From Methylophilus medardicus (GTDB lineage: Bacteria > Pseudomonadota > Gammaproteobacteria > Burkholderiales > Methylophilaceae): a DNA stretch of 64,000 bases. The notes beneath the pieces were generated by a model. The model saw only the letters and a list, made by a program, of their open reading frames with translations, was not told the DNA's origin and made no database searches. The stretch is taken from positions 930,001-994,000 of the forward strand of contig NZ_CP040948.1 in the NCBI RefSeq assembly GCF_006363955.1, in the 5' to 3' direction. Below are positions 1 to 9,824 of this stretch, piece after piece (within the stretch, counting starts at the first letter, position 1; each line of letters starts with the position of its first letter). Position numbers and translations under genes: made by a program.

Positions 1-795
1 GGTTTGCAGATTTTTCAGCGCAATGGTAAACGCTTAATTGGCGTGACCGAGCCCGGCCGTAAAATCGTCGAATTGTCGGCGCGGGTGATGCTGGATATGC
101 AAAATATTAAGCGTGTTGGCGATGAATATAGCCGTGAAGACAGCGGAGCGCTGACGATTGCGACGACACATACGCAAGCACGCTATCGCTTACCGGCGGC
201 GGTGAAGCAATTTATTGCGCAGTATCCCAACGTCAAACTGACGATTCATCAGGGCAATCCCGCGCAAGTCACCGATCTGGTCGCGTCCGGCGAGGCAGAT
301 ATTGGCATTGCCACCGAAAGTATCAGTAACGATGAACGCTTGACTTGCTTGGCCTGCTACGAGTGGAACCGATGCCTAGTGGTGCCGCCGCAACACCCTT
401 TGCTATCCAAACCAGCGCTCACCTTAAAGGATCTTGCCGACTATCCTTTAATCACTTATGACTTTGCGTTTACCGGCGGCACGCTGGTGTCCAAAGTGTT
501 TCACGATGCTGGTCTGCAACCCAATGTCGTGTTTACAGCGATCGATGCGGATGTGATTAAAACTTACGTGAATCTTGGGCTTGGCATCGGCCTGATCGCC
601 AATATGGCATACGATGCCGCACGGGACGCGCCCCTGGTCAGTTTAGATTGTAGTCATTTATTTCCAGATAGCACCACCTATTTAGGCGTCCGCCGTGATG
701 CATTCTTGCGTGATTACATGCTGAATTTTATTACCATGTTATCCCCGCAATACGATAAACGGACCGTACAGCGTGCCTTGCATCAGGACTTGTGA
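1..795 (+). CDS. cysB: LysR-family sulfur regulator CysB (5' truncated by window edge)
   Basis: This is the C-terminal part of a LysR-type regulator. The frame is open at the left edge, so the winged-helix DNA-binding region and roughly the first 45 residues lie outside the window. The visible part matches CysB/Cbl closely: the end of the helix-turn-helix linker (LQIFQRNGKRL), the TTHTQARYRLP stretch that opens the effector domain, the CYEWNR motif, and DADVIKTYVNLGLGIG near the hinge. CysB-type proteins activate sulfate assimilation genes in response to acetylserine. The protein ends about 15-20 residues earlier than E. coli CysB. The family call is firm; CysB versus a paralogue such as Cbl cannot be settled without the genes upstream. 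Confidence 0.85.
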   Translation, partial: GLQIFQRNGKRLIGVTEPGRKIVELSARVMLDMQNIKRVGDEYSREDSGALTIATTHTQARYRLPAAVKQFIAQYPNVKLTIHQGNPAQVTDLVASGEADIGIATESISNDERLTCLACYEWNRCLVVPPQHPLLSKPALTLKDLADYPLITYDFAFTGGTLVSKVFHDAGLQPNVVFTAIDADVIKTYVNLGLGIGLIANMAYDAARDAPLVSLDCSHLFPDSTTYLGVRRDAFLRDYMLNFITMLSPQYDKRTVQRALHQDL

Positions 796-866
796 TGTAG
801 GTCACACGTGAGGCTTCGGTAGCGTGCTGTAATCAATAAATATTTTTTTAATTTTGCCGAGGCGCT

Positions 867-1397
867 ATGCGTTTATTCCTAATTTGTGTGTTGTGTAGTA
901 TTAGCGCTTGCAGCTGGGCCGCGCCTACACATGTGCGAGCCATTGGACAGGGCATGCCCGATGTTGACCTTGATAATGCCATTTATGAAGTGCCAGTGAA
1001 GCCAGGTGTGTCATACCAGGATTTGATCGATAGTTTGAAGTCGATTTCTGAGGGGATGAATTTTGTCAATCCAGCCAATTTTCCCATTGGTGAGCATATG
1101 AAGCTGCGTGGACAAGATCCGCAAGGCGTGAAAGAAGTCCGCACATTTTGCAATCTCAGCATGGGGACTGAGATTATTCTCGATCATCCCGAGTTTCTGG
1201 TGTTTGCCCCATGTCGCCTTGCTATTTATGAGAAGCCAGATGCCAATGGCAAGCGCCAACTGTTTCTCGGTCTAGATCGGCCCACACACGATTTAAAAAA
1301 TATCAAGCAACCCACCGCCAGAGCGCAAGCCTCGGCACAACAGCTGGAAGATGCCTTGATCCAGTTGATGGAAAAAGCCCGTCGCGGCGATTTTTAA
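867..1397 (+). CDS. Exported DUF302-domain protein
   Basis: A 176-residue protein with an N-terminal hydrophobic signal (residues 1-18) followed by a DUF302-like body (VKPGVSYQDLIDSLKS, then a conserved FCNLS segment and HPEFLVFAPCRLAIYE). DUF302 proteins are small, of unknown function, and sometimes periplasmic. The signal could be cut by signal peptidase I after WAA. The sequence ISAC at 12-15 also fits a lipobox, so a lipoprotein is possible. The two cysteines in the mature part could form a disulfide. It sits 71 bp after cysB and 129 bp before the next gene, so it is probably its own unit. Function is unknown. Confidence 0.75.
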   Translation: MRLFLICVLCSISACSWAAPTHVRAIGQGMPDVDLDNAIYEVPVKPGVSYQDLIDSLKSISEGMNFVNPANFPIGEHMKLRGQDPQGVKEVRTFCNLSMGTEIILDHPEFLVFAPCRLAIYEKPDANGKRQLFLGLDRPTHDLKNIKQPTARAQASAQQLEDALIQLMEKARRGDF

Positions 1398-1526
1398 CCG
1401 TCATTGCAACGGCGAGCTGCGCTGCTTGAATGGGCGCATTTTGCATGTCAGCCAAAACAAGCATCTTTCCCTTTTGAAAGCCATCGCCTATACTCAACTT
1501 AACTTTAATTATTAAGAGTCATTGCC

Positions 1527-3020
1527 ATGGTTGAACCGATGCTTATCGCAAAAAATAATGAGACCAACAGTGTTATGTTGCCCAAAATGGCGAATCGCCA
1601 TGGATTGATTGCGGGCGCAACCGGCACCGGTAAAACGGTGACTTTACAGAGTTTGGCCGAACAATTTTCCCGCATTGGCGTGCCTGTGTTTATGGCCGAC
1701 GTCAAAGGTGACTTGTCGGGGATGAGTCAAGTCGGCGGCGGGAATGCAAAAGTAGCGGCCAGAGTGCAGCAACTTGTGCTCACGGATTATCAAAACAAAG
1801 CTTATCCAGCAATGTTCTGGGATATGTTCGGTGAAAAAGGCCATCCGGTGCGCACGACGCTGAGTGAGATGGGGCCTTTGCTGTTAGCTAGAATGCTCAA
1901 TCTTAACGATGTACAAAGCGGTGTGTTAAACGCGATCTTCAAGATCGCCGATGACAACGGCATGCTGTTGCTAGACATGAAAGACCTGCGCGCCATGGCG
2001 CAGCATTGCGCTGAAAACTCAGCCAATTACCAAACCCAATACGGCAATATTTCTAATGCTAGCGTGGGCGCGATTCAGCGGGCTTTGTTGCAGCTAGAAA
2101 CCGAGGGAGGCGACATTCTGTTTGGTGAGCCTGCGTTGAATCTCGAAGATATGATGCAAACCGATAGCAAGGGATTGGGATTTATCAACGTCCTGGCAGC
2201 CGATAAGTTGCTCAATTCACCGCGGGTCTATGCGACGCTCTTGTTGTGGATATTGTCAGAGCTGTTTGAAAAGCTGCCCGAAGTAGGGGATATGGAGAAA
2301 CCCAAACTGGTGTTTTTCTTTGATGAGGCGCATTTACTTTTTAATGATGCACCTGCGATATTGATGCAAAAGATTGAGCAAGTGGTGCGTTTGGTGCGCT
2401 CCAAAGGGGTTGGCGTCTATTTTGTCTCGCAAAACCCACTGGATATTCCTGATGTGGTATTGGGCCAGTTGGGTAACCGAGTGCAGCATGCATTGCGGGC
2501 GTTTACGCCACGCGACCAAAAAGCGGTGCAAGTCGCCGCGCAAACCTTCCGTGCCAATCCTAAACTCAATGTGGCGACCGCCATTACGGAATTAGGCGTT
2601 GGGGAGGCGCTGGTGTCTTTTCTCGATGAGAAGGGCGCGCCGACCCCGGTCGAGCGTGTGTTTGTCTGTCCGCCAGAGAGTCGGGTCGGTCCAGCCACCG
2701 ATGCTGAGCGCCAGCAGGTGATGGCGCAATCGTTGGTGGCCGGTGTGTATGACAAGCAGGTGGATCGCGAATCTGCCTATGAGATTCTTAAAAAGCGCGC
2801 GGAGCAGGCGACAGCGACTGCGCAAGCAGAGGCGACGCAAGCGCAGGAGGGTGGCGGTTTTGATTTAGGTGGGATATTGGGTGGTAAAAGTAGCCGTTCC
2901 GATTCTGTGCTGGAATCGGCCGCTAAATCCGCAGCACGCGCGATTGGGTCACAACTGGGCCGAGCCATTATTCGTGGCGTGTTGGGTTCGATCCTTGGCG
3001 GCACAAAAACCAAGCGTTAA
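1527..3020 (+). CDS. HerA-like ATPase, DUF853 (YjgR) family
   Basis: A 497-residue P-loop ATPase. Walker A is GATGTGKT at residues 30-37, Walker B is [12 protein letters not shown] near residue 265, and an arginine-rich segment ([16 protein letters not shown]) follows, as in HerA/FtsK-type motors. The start is short before Walker A, as is usual for the DUF853 (YjgR) family. The C-terminus is Gly/Ala rich and basic ([20 protein letters not shown]). The biochemical role of YjgR proteins is not established; a DNA- or protein-translocating motor is inferred from the fold. It precedes fhs by 24 bp on the same strand, so cotranscription is likely, though the two functions are not obviously related. 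Confidence 0.9.
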   Translation: MVEPMLIAKNNETNSVMLPKMANRHGLIAGATGTGKTVTLQSLAEQFSRIGVPVFMADVKGDLSGMSQVGGGNAKVAARVQQLVLTDYQNKAYPAMFWDMFGEKGHPVRTTLSEMGPLLLARMLNLNDVQSGVLNAIFKIADDNGMLLLDMKDLRAMAQHCAENSANYQTQYGNISNASVGAIQRALLQLETEGGDILFGEPALNLEDMMQTDSKGLGFINVLAADKLLNSPRVYATLLLWILSELFEKLPEVGDMEKPKLVFFFDEAHLLFNDAPAILMQKIEQVVRLVRSKGVGVYFVSQNPLDIPDVVLGQLGNRVQHALRAFTPRDQKAVQVAAQTFRANPKLNVATAITELGVGEALVSFLDEKGAPTPVERVFVCPPESRVGPATDAERQQVMAQSLVAGVYDKQVDRESAYEILKKRAEQATATAQAEATQAQEGGGFDLGGILGGKSSRSDSVLESAAKSAARAIGSQLGRAIIRGVLGSILGGTKTKR

Positions 3021-3044
3021 TTAAGCGCTCAGTCAGGACATGGC

Positions 3045-4688
3045 ATGTTAAGTGATATCGAAATCGCCCAAGCGGCTACACTCGCGCCGATTGCGGCAGT
3101 GGCTGGCAAGCTCGGCTTGTCGGCGGATGACTTGCATGCCCATGGCCATTACATGGCTAAATTGACGCAGGCAACTGTCAACCGACTGCATGCGCAGCCC
3201 GCGCGAGCCAAGTTGATTCTAGTCACAGCCATTAATCCGACGCCCGCTGGCGAAGGCAAAACCACCACTACCATTGGTCTCACCGATGCGCTGAATCAGG
3301 CAGGTTATGCCGCGCTGGCTTGTTTGCGCGAGCCTTCCTTAGGGCCAGTGTTTGGCATGAAAGGCGGGGCGACTGGTGGTGGGTATGCGCAGGTGGTGCC
3401 GATGGAGAATATCAATCTGCACTTTACCGGTGACTTTCACGCCATCACGGCAGCCAATAATTTATTAGCGGCGCTCATTGATAATCATATTTACCACGGC
3501 AATGCGCTGGCATTTGACCAAGTGAGTTGGCGCCGATGCATGGATATGAACGATCGCGCCTTGCGACGACTGACCCTTGAAAACCACACGCATACTGGGT
3601 TCGACATCACGGTCGCCAGTGAAGTGATGGCCATTTTCTGTCTGGCGACCGATTTGGCAGATTTAACGCGCCGGCTGGGACGGATTCAGATTGCGGTCTC
3701 TACCCACGGCCAGCCAATTTATGCCAGCGATTTACAAGCCGAAGGCGCCATGACCGCCTTACTCAAGGAGGCGTTTCAACCCAATCTGGTGCAAACGCTG
3801 GGTGGATCGCCAGCCCTGTTGCATGGTGGTCCGTTTGCCAACATTGCGCACGGCTGTAACTCGCTGGTCGCCACGCAAACCGCCATGCGCTTGGCCGATT
3901 ATGTAGTCACTGAGGCCGGTTTTGGTGCGGACTTAGGCGCTGAAAAGTTTCTCGATATCAAGTGCCGGCAATCGGGTTTGCGGCCTGACGTGGCCGTGAT
4001 TGTCGCGACGGTACGCGCATTGAAATATCATGGCGGTGTCGAGGTCGCAGATTTAAATGCTGAAAACTTGTCTGCCTTGGCCAGCGGTGTTGCCAACCTT
4101 GAGAAACATATCACAAACTTGCAGAGCCATTTTGGCTTGCCAGTGGTGGTTGCACTCAACCACTTTACGGCTGACACGGCGGCCGAAGTTGCTTTGGTGC
4201 AAGCGGCGGTTGAGGCTTTGGGTGTTCGCTTACATGTCTGTCGTCATTGGGCTGAGGGCGGGGCAGGTGCGTTGGCGTTGGCGCACACCGTGGCCATGCA
4301 AGCACAACAAGCTGCGGCGGTGAAGTTACTGTATGCGGATGATTTGCCGCTCGTTGATAAACTCACTACCATCGCGCAAGCCATGTATGGTGCCAGTCAG
4401 GTGACGCTCAGTGCGTTGGCCCAAACGCAGTTGAGCCAAATGGGCGAAGCCAGTCGTGGCTTAGCGGTGTGTGTGGCTAAAACACAATATTCTTTGTCTT
4501 GTGACGCCAAGTTGCGAAATGTACCCAAGCAGCATGTCTTGCATGTGCGTGAATTGCGACTGTCGCGCGGCGCCGGTTTTGTGGTGGCGATTTGTGGCGA
4601 CATCATGACCATGCCGGGCCTGCCCAAACAGCCCGCCAGTGCGCGCATCGGGGTGGATGCTGATGGTAGAATCACGGGACTTTCCTGA
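3045..4688 (+). CDS. fhs: Formate--tetrahydrofolate ligase
   Basis: A 547-residue enzyme that makes 10-formyl-tetrahydrofolate from formate, THF and ATP. The P-loop [10 protein letters not shown] (residues 66-75) and the motifs [14 protein letters not shown] and [11 protein letters not shown] are diagnostic of Fhs. Length is close to the family norm of about 555. In methylotrophs Fhs links the formate pool to folate-bound C1 units for purine, serine and formyl-Met synthesis. The stop lies 10 bp before the yigZ start, so fhs and yigZ are probably cotranscribed. Nothing looks damaged. Confidence 0.97.
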   Translation: MLSDIEIAQAATLAPIAAVAGKLGLSADDLHAHGHYMAKLTQATVNRLHAQPARAKLILVTAINPTPAGEGKTTTTIGLTDALNQAGYAALACLREPSLGPVFGMKGGATGGGYAQVVPMENINLHFTGDFHAITAANNLLAALIDNHIYHGNALAFDQVSWRRCMDMNDRALRRLTLENHTHTGFDITVASEVMAIFCLATDLADLTRRLGRIQIAVSTHGQPIYASDLQAEGAMTALLKEAFQPNLVQTLGGSPALLHGGPFANIAHGCNSLVATQTAMRLADYVVTEAGFGADLGAEKFLDIKCRQSGLRPDVAVIVATVRALKYHGGVEVADLNAENLSALASGVANLEKHITNLQSHFGLPVVVALNHFTADTAAEVALVQAAVEALGVRLHVCRHWAEGGAGALALAHTVAMQAQQAAAVKLLYADDLPLVDKLTTIAQAMYGASQVTLSALAQTQLSQMGEASRGLAVCVAKTQYSLSCDAKLRNVPKQHVLHVRELRLSRGAGFVVAICGDIMTMPGLPKQPASARIGVDADGRITGLS

Positions 4689-4698
4689 AACGCTTGCG

Positions 4699-5256
4699 AT
4701 GCAAACTTTTAGTCAACTCGGCCAAGCCGATCAAACCATTAATAAATCCCGATTCATTGCGCGGGCCAAGCGTTGCGAGGATGAGCGTGAACTGGCTTTA
4801 TTTTTACGTCAGTTTGCCAGCGAACATCAAACGGCCGGACATTTGGCGTACGCCTTTCGCCTCAAAACCGTGGACGGCATCGTAGCCCGTTTCTCTGATG
4901 CCGGCGAGCCAACGGGCACCGCAGGCAAACCGATCATGCAAATGTTAGATGGGCAAGGTTACGTCAATTGTTGTGTCGCGGTCGTGCGCTATTATGGCGG
5001 GATCAACCTTGGGACCGGCGGCTTGGTGCGCGCTTATGGCGGCACGGCCAAACAGGCGATGGAGCAAGCAGGCAGCCTGCCTTTCATTGAAATGGTGCAG
5101 CTCAAAGTATCCACCAGTTACAAACGGGTCGATGAGCTCACGCGTGAAGTGCAAAAGTGTCATGGTGAGATTCTCGATAAGCATTTTGATGAAGGCGTCC
5201 ATTTTTTACTCAAACTACCGATTGATGCCGCCCGGCTGATTCAAGCCAAATTTTAA
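4699..5256 (+). CDS. yigZ: YigZ/IMPACT family protein
   Basis: A 185-residue protein of the UPF0029/IMPACT family. The N-terminal domain carries the hallmark HLAYAFRL, RFSDAGEPTGTAGKP and VVRYYGGINLGTGGLVRAYG motifs. A C-terminal ferredoxin-like domain follows. I chose the ATG at 4699 (MQTFSQLGQ), which starts 10 bp after fhs ends; an in-frame ATG at 4639 would lie inside fhs and add a non-family extension. E. coli YigZ has no proven role; eukaryotic IMPACT binds Gcn1. The fhs-yigZ coupling is likely organisational only. Confidence 0.9.
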   Translation: MQTFSQLGQADQTINKSRFIARAKRCEDERELALFLRQFASEHQTAGHLAYAFRLKTVDGIVARFSDAGEPTGTAGKPIMQMLDGQGYVNCCVAVVRYYGGINLGTGGLVRAYGGTAKQAMEQAGSLPFIEMVQLKVSTSYKRVDELTREVQKCHGEILDKHFDEGVHFLLKLPIDAARLIQAKF

Positions 5257-5291
5257 CGTGTTGTTGACCAGACCCTCATGAACCGGAGCCA

Positions 5292-6299
5292 GTGGTGACC
5301 CCAACCCAACGATTTGATACAGCAACTTTCCTCCTAATGGCGGTCCTGATGTGGCTGGTGCTACAAGTGCAATTGTTGCCCGCGCTGCTGGTAGGCTTGC
5401 TGGTGTTTGAGTTAATTCACGTCATTTCACCGTTAATTGCACGTAAATTGCCAGGAAAATACGCTAAGTGGCTAGCAGTGGTGCTGATTGCTACCTTGGT
5501 GATTGGTCTGCTGGTGTCGTTGGGGATGGGCATCGTCACCCTGATTAGAAGTGATGCTGGCGGGTTGGCGGTGTTGTTCGACCAATTGGCTAAAATTATT
5601 GAAGATTCTCGTAAGGTCTTACCCCCATGGTTGAATGCGCGCTTGCCAGACGATGCGATTACGCTGCAACAGACGGTAATTGATTGGTTGCGTGCGCACT
5701 CTGCCGATTGGCAATTGCTTGGTAAAGAAGCCGGTCATCATTTGGCCCATATTTTGATTGGGATGGTGATCGGCGCCATGATTGCGTTGCATGATGTACA
5801 AACCAAGGTCAACCATCAACCTTTTGCCCAGAGCTTGCTGCATCGTATTACCTTGTTTTCTCAAGCGTTTAAAAATATTGTGTTTGCTCAAGTGAAAATT
5901 TCAGCGGTGAATGCAGCGCTGACGGCGGTCTATCTGACAGTGATTTTGCCGTTATGCGGCGTACATCTGCCGTTTACCAAAACCATGATCGCCATCACGT
6001 TTCTGGTTGGCTTATTGCCAGTGATCGGCAACTTGATCTCGAACACCGTCATTGTGATTGTCAGCACCAGTCATTCATTTATGATCGCCATGGGTTCACT
6101 GGCGTTTTTAATCGTGATTCACAAATTAGAATATTTTCTGAATGCGCGCATTGTCGGGGGGCAAATCCGTGCTTATGCTTGGGAGTTATTGTTGGCCATG
6201 CTCCTGATGGAGGCGACGTTTGGGCTACCTGGTATCGTCGCGGCGCCTGTCTACTATGCCTACCTCAAAAGTGAGTGTCGTGAACGAGGCTGGGTGTAG
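5292..6299 (+). CDS. AI-2E family transporter-like membrane protein
   Basis: A 335-residue multi-spanning protein. Paired hydrophobic helices occupy the N-terminus (about 13-37 and 60-85), an amphipathic middle follows, and a dense membrane block runs from about 145 to the end (KTMIAITFLVGLLPVIGNLIS; then GIVAAPVYYAYL). The C-terminal PxxGxxxxN(T) element and final GLPGIVAAP motif are typical of the AI-2E transporter (PerM/YdiK/TqsA) family. The start is one of two tandem GTG codons at 5292/5295 preceded by GGAGCC. Substrate is unknown: family members have been linked to AI-2 export and Na+/H+ exchange, so a specific cargo should not be assumed. Confidence 0.85.
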   Translation: MVTPTQRFDTATFLLMAVLMWLVLQVQLLPALLVGLLVFELIHVISPLIARKLPGKYAKWLAVVLIATLVIGLLVSLGMGIVTLIRSDAGGLAVLFDQLAKIIEDSRKVLPPWLNARLPDDAITLQQTVIDWLRAHSADWQLLGKEAGHHLAHILIGMVIGAMIALHDVQTKVNHQPFAQSLLHRITLFSQAFKNIVFAQVKISAVNAALTAVYLTVILPLCGVHLPFTKTMIAITFLVGLLPVIGNLISNTVIVIVSTSHSFMIAMGSLAFLIVIHKLEYFLNARIVGGQIRAYAWELLLAMLLMEATFGLPGIVAAPVYYAYLKSECRERGWV

Positions 6300-6306
6300 C
6301 GCGGAC

Positions 6307-6346
6307 CGCGAAAAAGAGGGTTGGACGCGGCCAACCCTTTCTCGCG
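6307..6346. terminator. Bidirectional terminator between convergent genes
   Basis: The arms GGGTTGG and CCAACCC with flanking CGCGA.../...TCGCG form a long hairpin with A- and T-rich shoulders. It lies between the AI-2E permease gene (ending 6299) and the convergent M48 protease gene (ending 6359), where a shared terminator is expected. Confidence 0.6.
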
Positions 6347-6358
6347 GCACGCTAACAT

Positions 6359-7264
6359 TTATTTCAATTGATATAAGCGGTTTTCTAGGGTTTTGCCGCC
6401 GCTAATATTGTCAATTTGATCACCGCTGACCATACTTAACTGCGCGACTCTGTCATCCGGGTGCGGATGTGTTTTAAACAACAAGGCCATACTGCTGTCT
6501 TGGTTGCTAATGGTTTCCATGTCTTGCAAGACTTCCGCTAGACCATAGGCTTCGTAGCCGGCGCGCGCTGCCAGCACCGTTCCCATGCTGTCCGCTTCAA
6601 ACTCAGCACTTTTATCCAGATTGCGCGCACTGATCTCAGCACCGGTTGAAACTGCGCGTTGTGTCAGGGTGTTTTTGCTGATTTTTTCTTTGAGAAAAGC
6701 ACCACCGGCATCTAGCAGCGCTTGTTTCTGCATGACTTTTAAGTGGTGTTTTTGCACGACGTGGGCAATTTCATGCCCGAGCACGCCCGCCAGTTGCGCC
6801 TCGCTGGTCAAGCGCTGATAGAGCCCTTTGGTGATGAGTATATAGCCACCTGGCGCGGCAAACGCATTTACATCGGTGCTTTCAATCACGCCGAACCGCC
6901 ATGGTAATTCAGCGCGCTCGGATTGGCTGGCTACCCAGCGCCCAACTTTATTGACATATCGCTGCAATTGGGGATCATTCACCAGCGGCGCTGCGCCCAG
7001 AATGGTGCCGGTGACGTTTCTACCCACCGCGATTTCCTCTTCTTGGCTAGGATTTTTCCAGTTGATGTTAGCGAGTTTGTCTTGGGCAGTGCCGGTGTTC
7101 TGTGGCGTTGCCGAGGCGGGCGCTGCTTCAGCTTTGCGACCATTGCCGAGTTGCGCATCCACAGCATCCTTTAGCGCACCTTTGAAATCCAACCCAGCGG
7201 CAGGTTGCCAACTCAATCCGCTGATCAAAGCTACGGTGACGGCTTGTTTGATATAGCGTCTCAT
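6359..7264 (-). CDS. Exported M48-family zinc metalloprotease
   Basis: A 301-residue peptidase. An N-terminal signal (residues 1-22, ending near PAAG) is followed by a low-complexity Ala/Pro linker (44-60). The M48 catalytic core has HEIAH at 164-168 and the third-ligand region EFEADSMG near 218-225. The distal HPHPDDRVAQL segment is typical of BepA/YfgC- and LoiP-like peptidases. It lacks the TPR tail of BepA, so it resembles YcaL/LoiP. It is probably periplasmic or outer-membrane-associated and involved in envelope quality control. It is the last gene of a three-gene operon; its ATG overlaps the upstream stop by 4 bp (ATGA), which suggests translational coupling with the SH3 protein. Confidence 0.9.
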   Translation of the reverse strand: MRRYIKQAVTVALISGLSWQPAAGLDFKGALKDAVDAQLGNGRKAEAAPASATPQNTGTAQDKLANINWKNPSQEEEIAVGRNVTGTILGAAPLVNDPQLQRYVNKVGRWVASQSERAELPWRFGVIESTDVNAFAAPGGYILITKGLYQRLTSEAQLAGVLGHEIAHVVQKHHLKVMQKQALLDAGGAFLKEKISKNTLTQRAVSTGAEISARNLDKSAEFEADSMGTVLAARAGYEAYGLAEVLQDMETISNQDSSMALLFKTHPHPDDRVAQLSMVSGDQIDNISGGKTLENRLYQLK

Positions 7265-7752
7265 TGTGCGGCTCCCGTAAAATAGGGATATGAGCGACTG
7301 GTGAGCCCGCCGCTGCTAGCAAACTGTTTGGCCTCGTCCGCATTGGCGGTGTAGCTTTCTAGTTTTTTGGTTTCGGTCTCATTGAATTGCGCGGTTTTAA
7401 GATCCTCTGCACTCAGGCCACGGATGCCGGTGGTAGACACCACTTTGCCAGTGCCACTGCGCCCAGTGGCGACGCCCACCACGCCGGCCACATCTGTGCC
7501 GCCTGCGTTATTGCGTTTAACCGTCAATAACCTGACCCAGCCGCTTTTACCCGCGGATTTGATTTCTAACCAAGCGCCTTTTTTATTGAGGATTTCAACG
7601 CTGTCGTTTTTATTTACGCGGCCAACGACCTTCGCATCATTAAACGTATCCGCACGTAGTTGGTCGGCCTTGAGTACCAAGCCGGTTTCAGCCGCGCTCG
7701 TCTGCGCGCTGGCGAGCAACGTCAGCAGGCAAAATAAGGTTTTTTTGATCAT
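7261..7752 (-). CDS. Exported bacterial SH3-domain protein
   Basis: A 163-residue protein with a cleavable signal (residues 1-21, cut near TSAAE). One SH3_3-like domain follows (about 25-80: LKADQLRADTFNDAKVVGRV, then WLEIKSAGKSGWVRLLTV). Such domains often bind peptidoglycan or peptides in the periplasm. The C-terminal half is Gly/Thr rich with a conserved-looking GIRGLSAEDLKTAQFNETE stretch. The gene overlaps both neighbours by ATGA, so the CHASE2, SH3 and M48 products are probably made in step. Function is not known; a link to envelope sensing is inferred from the neighbours. Confidence 0.8.
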   Translation of the reverse strand: MIKKTLFCLLTLLASAQTSAAETGLVLKADQLRADTFNDAKVVGRVNKNDSVEILNKKGAWLEIKSAGKSGWVRLLTVKRNNAGGTDVAGVVGVATGRSGTGKVVSTTGIRGLSAEDLKTAQFNETETKKLESYTANADEAKQFASSGGLTSRSYPYFTGAAQ

Positions 7753-9470
7753 GCATCCTTCTCCAAAAGGTTGTGATGTTGGGCGACAGTATTGTCTAGC
7801 GTTGCCATTTCAAGCTGTATCAGCGCTTGTGCAAATAGCAAGCGCCATTGTGCGGCAAGTGACGAGGTTTGGTTGGCAATACGACCTTGATGCAAGGCAT
7901 CCCGCACGACCGGGCTACCCGGTAACTGCAGTTGATCAATGCGCTGTTGCAATTGTGCCGACAGTTGCAATGCATCTTGTCGCGCAGCCTCGCGGTAAGT
8001 GGTTTCAGGCGCATATTGCCAGCTCACCATGACCATCTCGCCAAACAATCCCCAAATGCCACTTTGGGTGCCAGTGAGGATATCAATCTGCGTAGGGGCC
8101 TGACAAGCCTGTTCAATCTCGCGTCGAATGCGCTTCATCACGGCGTCGCCCAAGGTTTCACTGCTTTCAATAGCAATCGGCATGATCAAAACTTCTAATT
8201 CCGCACTGTCCGCGGTGAGGCCAAAAGCCAGCCAGCGTTGCAGTGCGCGGTCGGTTGCCAATGCATATATTTTGGCTACCCCAAAATACGCCACCGCCCA
8301 AAAAATGGGCGCCGCCAAATCGAGATAGGTGTGCAACAGATTGATGGCGAGGTAAGACAACACCAACAAACCAATTTGGCTGCCAGTAAAGATGCCATTA
8401 AAGCGATCACGGTCAAGCTTAAAATAAAACGCCAGCGTCGTCAGCCATACCAGTAACAAGCTCAGCAAGATGTAGGGTAGTTTGCCACGCCACACTTTGA
8501 GGTAATCCTGATGTAAGGCATTGTCTAGCGCGGTGGCCAGTATCTCAACCCCCGGAAACTGTTTGTCCATTGCCGTAGGCTTGATGTCAAAAAGAGCGGG
8601 TGCGGTAGATCCAATAATGACAATCTTGTCTTTAAACATGGCTTTGCCAAGTTTGGGATGCGCGCTGGTGAGGTCGGTATACACATCACTAAAACTCACA
8701 TAGTGATAAGTGAACGGTTTGCCGCGCCAGTTAAGCAACATTTCATCCGGTGTGTCTTGGCTGATGGGGTTCTGCGCATTGGCAATCACCAGCGGCAGGG
8801 CGGGCAGCGTCCAGCCACGGTCTTGGTGACGCATGCGGTATTGCCGAACCACCCCATCATTATCCGGATATACATTATGCGTCCCAAGGTGGCCCGCTTT
8901 CCAAGCGCCTTTAAAGTAGGGCGGAATCGCGGCAAACGTCGCCTGACGATCGGCATCGGCGGCGGCAACCAGCCCGGGGATGTGTGCATATTGGAGTTGG
9001 CTCTGGCGATCTTGACTCTCGTCCAGCCGCAGCAACGGAAAAAAACAATGCTGGCAATCGCTGATCACCGTATTAAAGTAGCTGTCACTATCTGGGTTAT
9101 AAATATCGGCATCTGAAAACACAATATCAAACACAATCGCTGCGGGTTGTTGCTGTTGAATTGCTTCAACCAGCTCGCCGACCACCTGACGCGGCCATGG
9201 CCAACGGCCATACTCTTTGCTCATGGCCGCAAGACTGGCTTCGTTGATATCGATAATTACAATTTGCGGGTCAGCACTCGGTTTGAATATGCGGTTTTTG
9301 ACCATCAGGTCAAAGGCTTTATCTCGCATGTTTTGACCGACATGAAACACGCCGGCATCCAGCAGAATCACCAGGCTGAACAATAGCGCCAGATACAGAT
9401 AGAAATTATTTTTTAATTTTCGGGTCAGGCTCGCTAGCCAAAAGCCCAGCATTAATTTGAGTTTTAACAT
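7749..9470 (-). CDS. CHASE2-domain membrane protein without recognised output domain
   Basis: A 573-residue protein. A TM helix (about 23-42) leads into a periplasmic CHASE2 domain (about 50-320; RDKAFDLMVKNR, VIIDINEASLAAM, GRWPWPR, IVFDIVFSDAD, then KIVIIGSTAPALFDIKPTAM). Three hydrophobic segments follow (about 332-350, 362-380, 388-402). The C-terminal cytoplasmic region of about 170 residues shows no cyclase, kinase, GGDEF or EAL motif, unlike most CHASE2 receptors. The start is preceded by GGGAGCG. It is the first gene of the CHASE2-SH3-M48 operon. The CHASE2 ligand is unknown for the family. Confidence 0.88.
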   Translation of the reverse strand: MLKLKLMLGFWLASLTRKLKNNFYLYLALLFSLVILLDAGVFHVGQNMRDKAFDLMVKNRIFKPSADPQIVIIDINEASLAAMSKEYGRWPWPRQVVGELVEAIQQQQPAAIVFDIVFSDADIYNPDSDSYFNTVISDCQHCFFPLLRLDESQDRQSQLQYAHIPGLVAAADADRQATFAAIPPYFKGAWKAGHLGTHNVYPDNDGVVRQYRMRHQDRGWTLPALPLVIANAQNPISQDTPDEMLLNWRGKPFTYHYVSFSDVYTDLTSAHPKLGKAMFKDKIVIIGSTAPALFDIKPTAMDKQFPGVEILATALDNALHQDYLKVWRGKLPYILLSLLLVWLTTLAFYFKLDRDRFNGIFTGSQIGLLVLSYLAINLLHTYLDLAAPIFWAVAYFGVAKIYALATDRALQRWLAFGLTADSAELEVLIMPIAIESSETLGDAVMKRIRREIEQACQAPTQIDILTGTQSGIWGLFGEMVMVSWQYAPETTYREAARQDALQLSAQLQQRIDQLQLPGSPVVRDALHQGRIANQTSSLAAQWRLLFAQALIQLEMATLDNTVAQHHNLLEKDA

Positions 9471-9751
9471 ATCGCTCCCAGCGGATCTGTCTTGGATTGT
9501 TGTCTAGGGTTTCATCCTGTTAGCGCACGTGCTACCAAGGCGGCTGGCAGTCGACAGGATCATTGACCCAAACGGGTCATTGAGACCCTTTTACATCCTG
9601 CGTATTCTAGCCACATCACAAGGACGCAACGATATTCAGGTGCATAAATCTTAACATTCTTTTGCTGGGATTTTTGCGGTTGATGTTGGTCAGTATCTTG
9701 GATGCTGATGTGTGATTGTGTTGTGTTTTCAAGTTTAAAGTCTCTTTATAG

Positions 9752-9776
9752 CCCCGCCTACGCGGGGTTTTTCTTT
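9752..9776 (+). terminator. Orphan Rho-independent terminator
   Basis: CCCCGC (9752-9757), loop CTAC, GCGGGG (9762-9767), then a T-rich run on the plus strand only. No plus-strand gene lies upstream: the nearest upstream gene is on the minus strand and starts at 9470. The hairpin therefore ends either a small RNA or transcription from an unmapped promoter in 9471-9750. Confidence 0.7.
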
Positions 9777-9824
9777 TTTACGCCGTGCGGTTTTTCATCC
9801 CTCGCGCAAGCGGCGTAGTCATGA

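Noticed and set aside
7367-8032. A 221-residue plus-strand open frame across the SH3 and CHASE2 genes
   Set aside because: Composition is that of a reverse-frame shadow (Val/Pro/Thr rich) and it covers the junction of two well-supported minus-strand genes.
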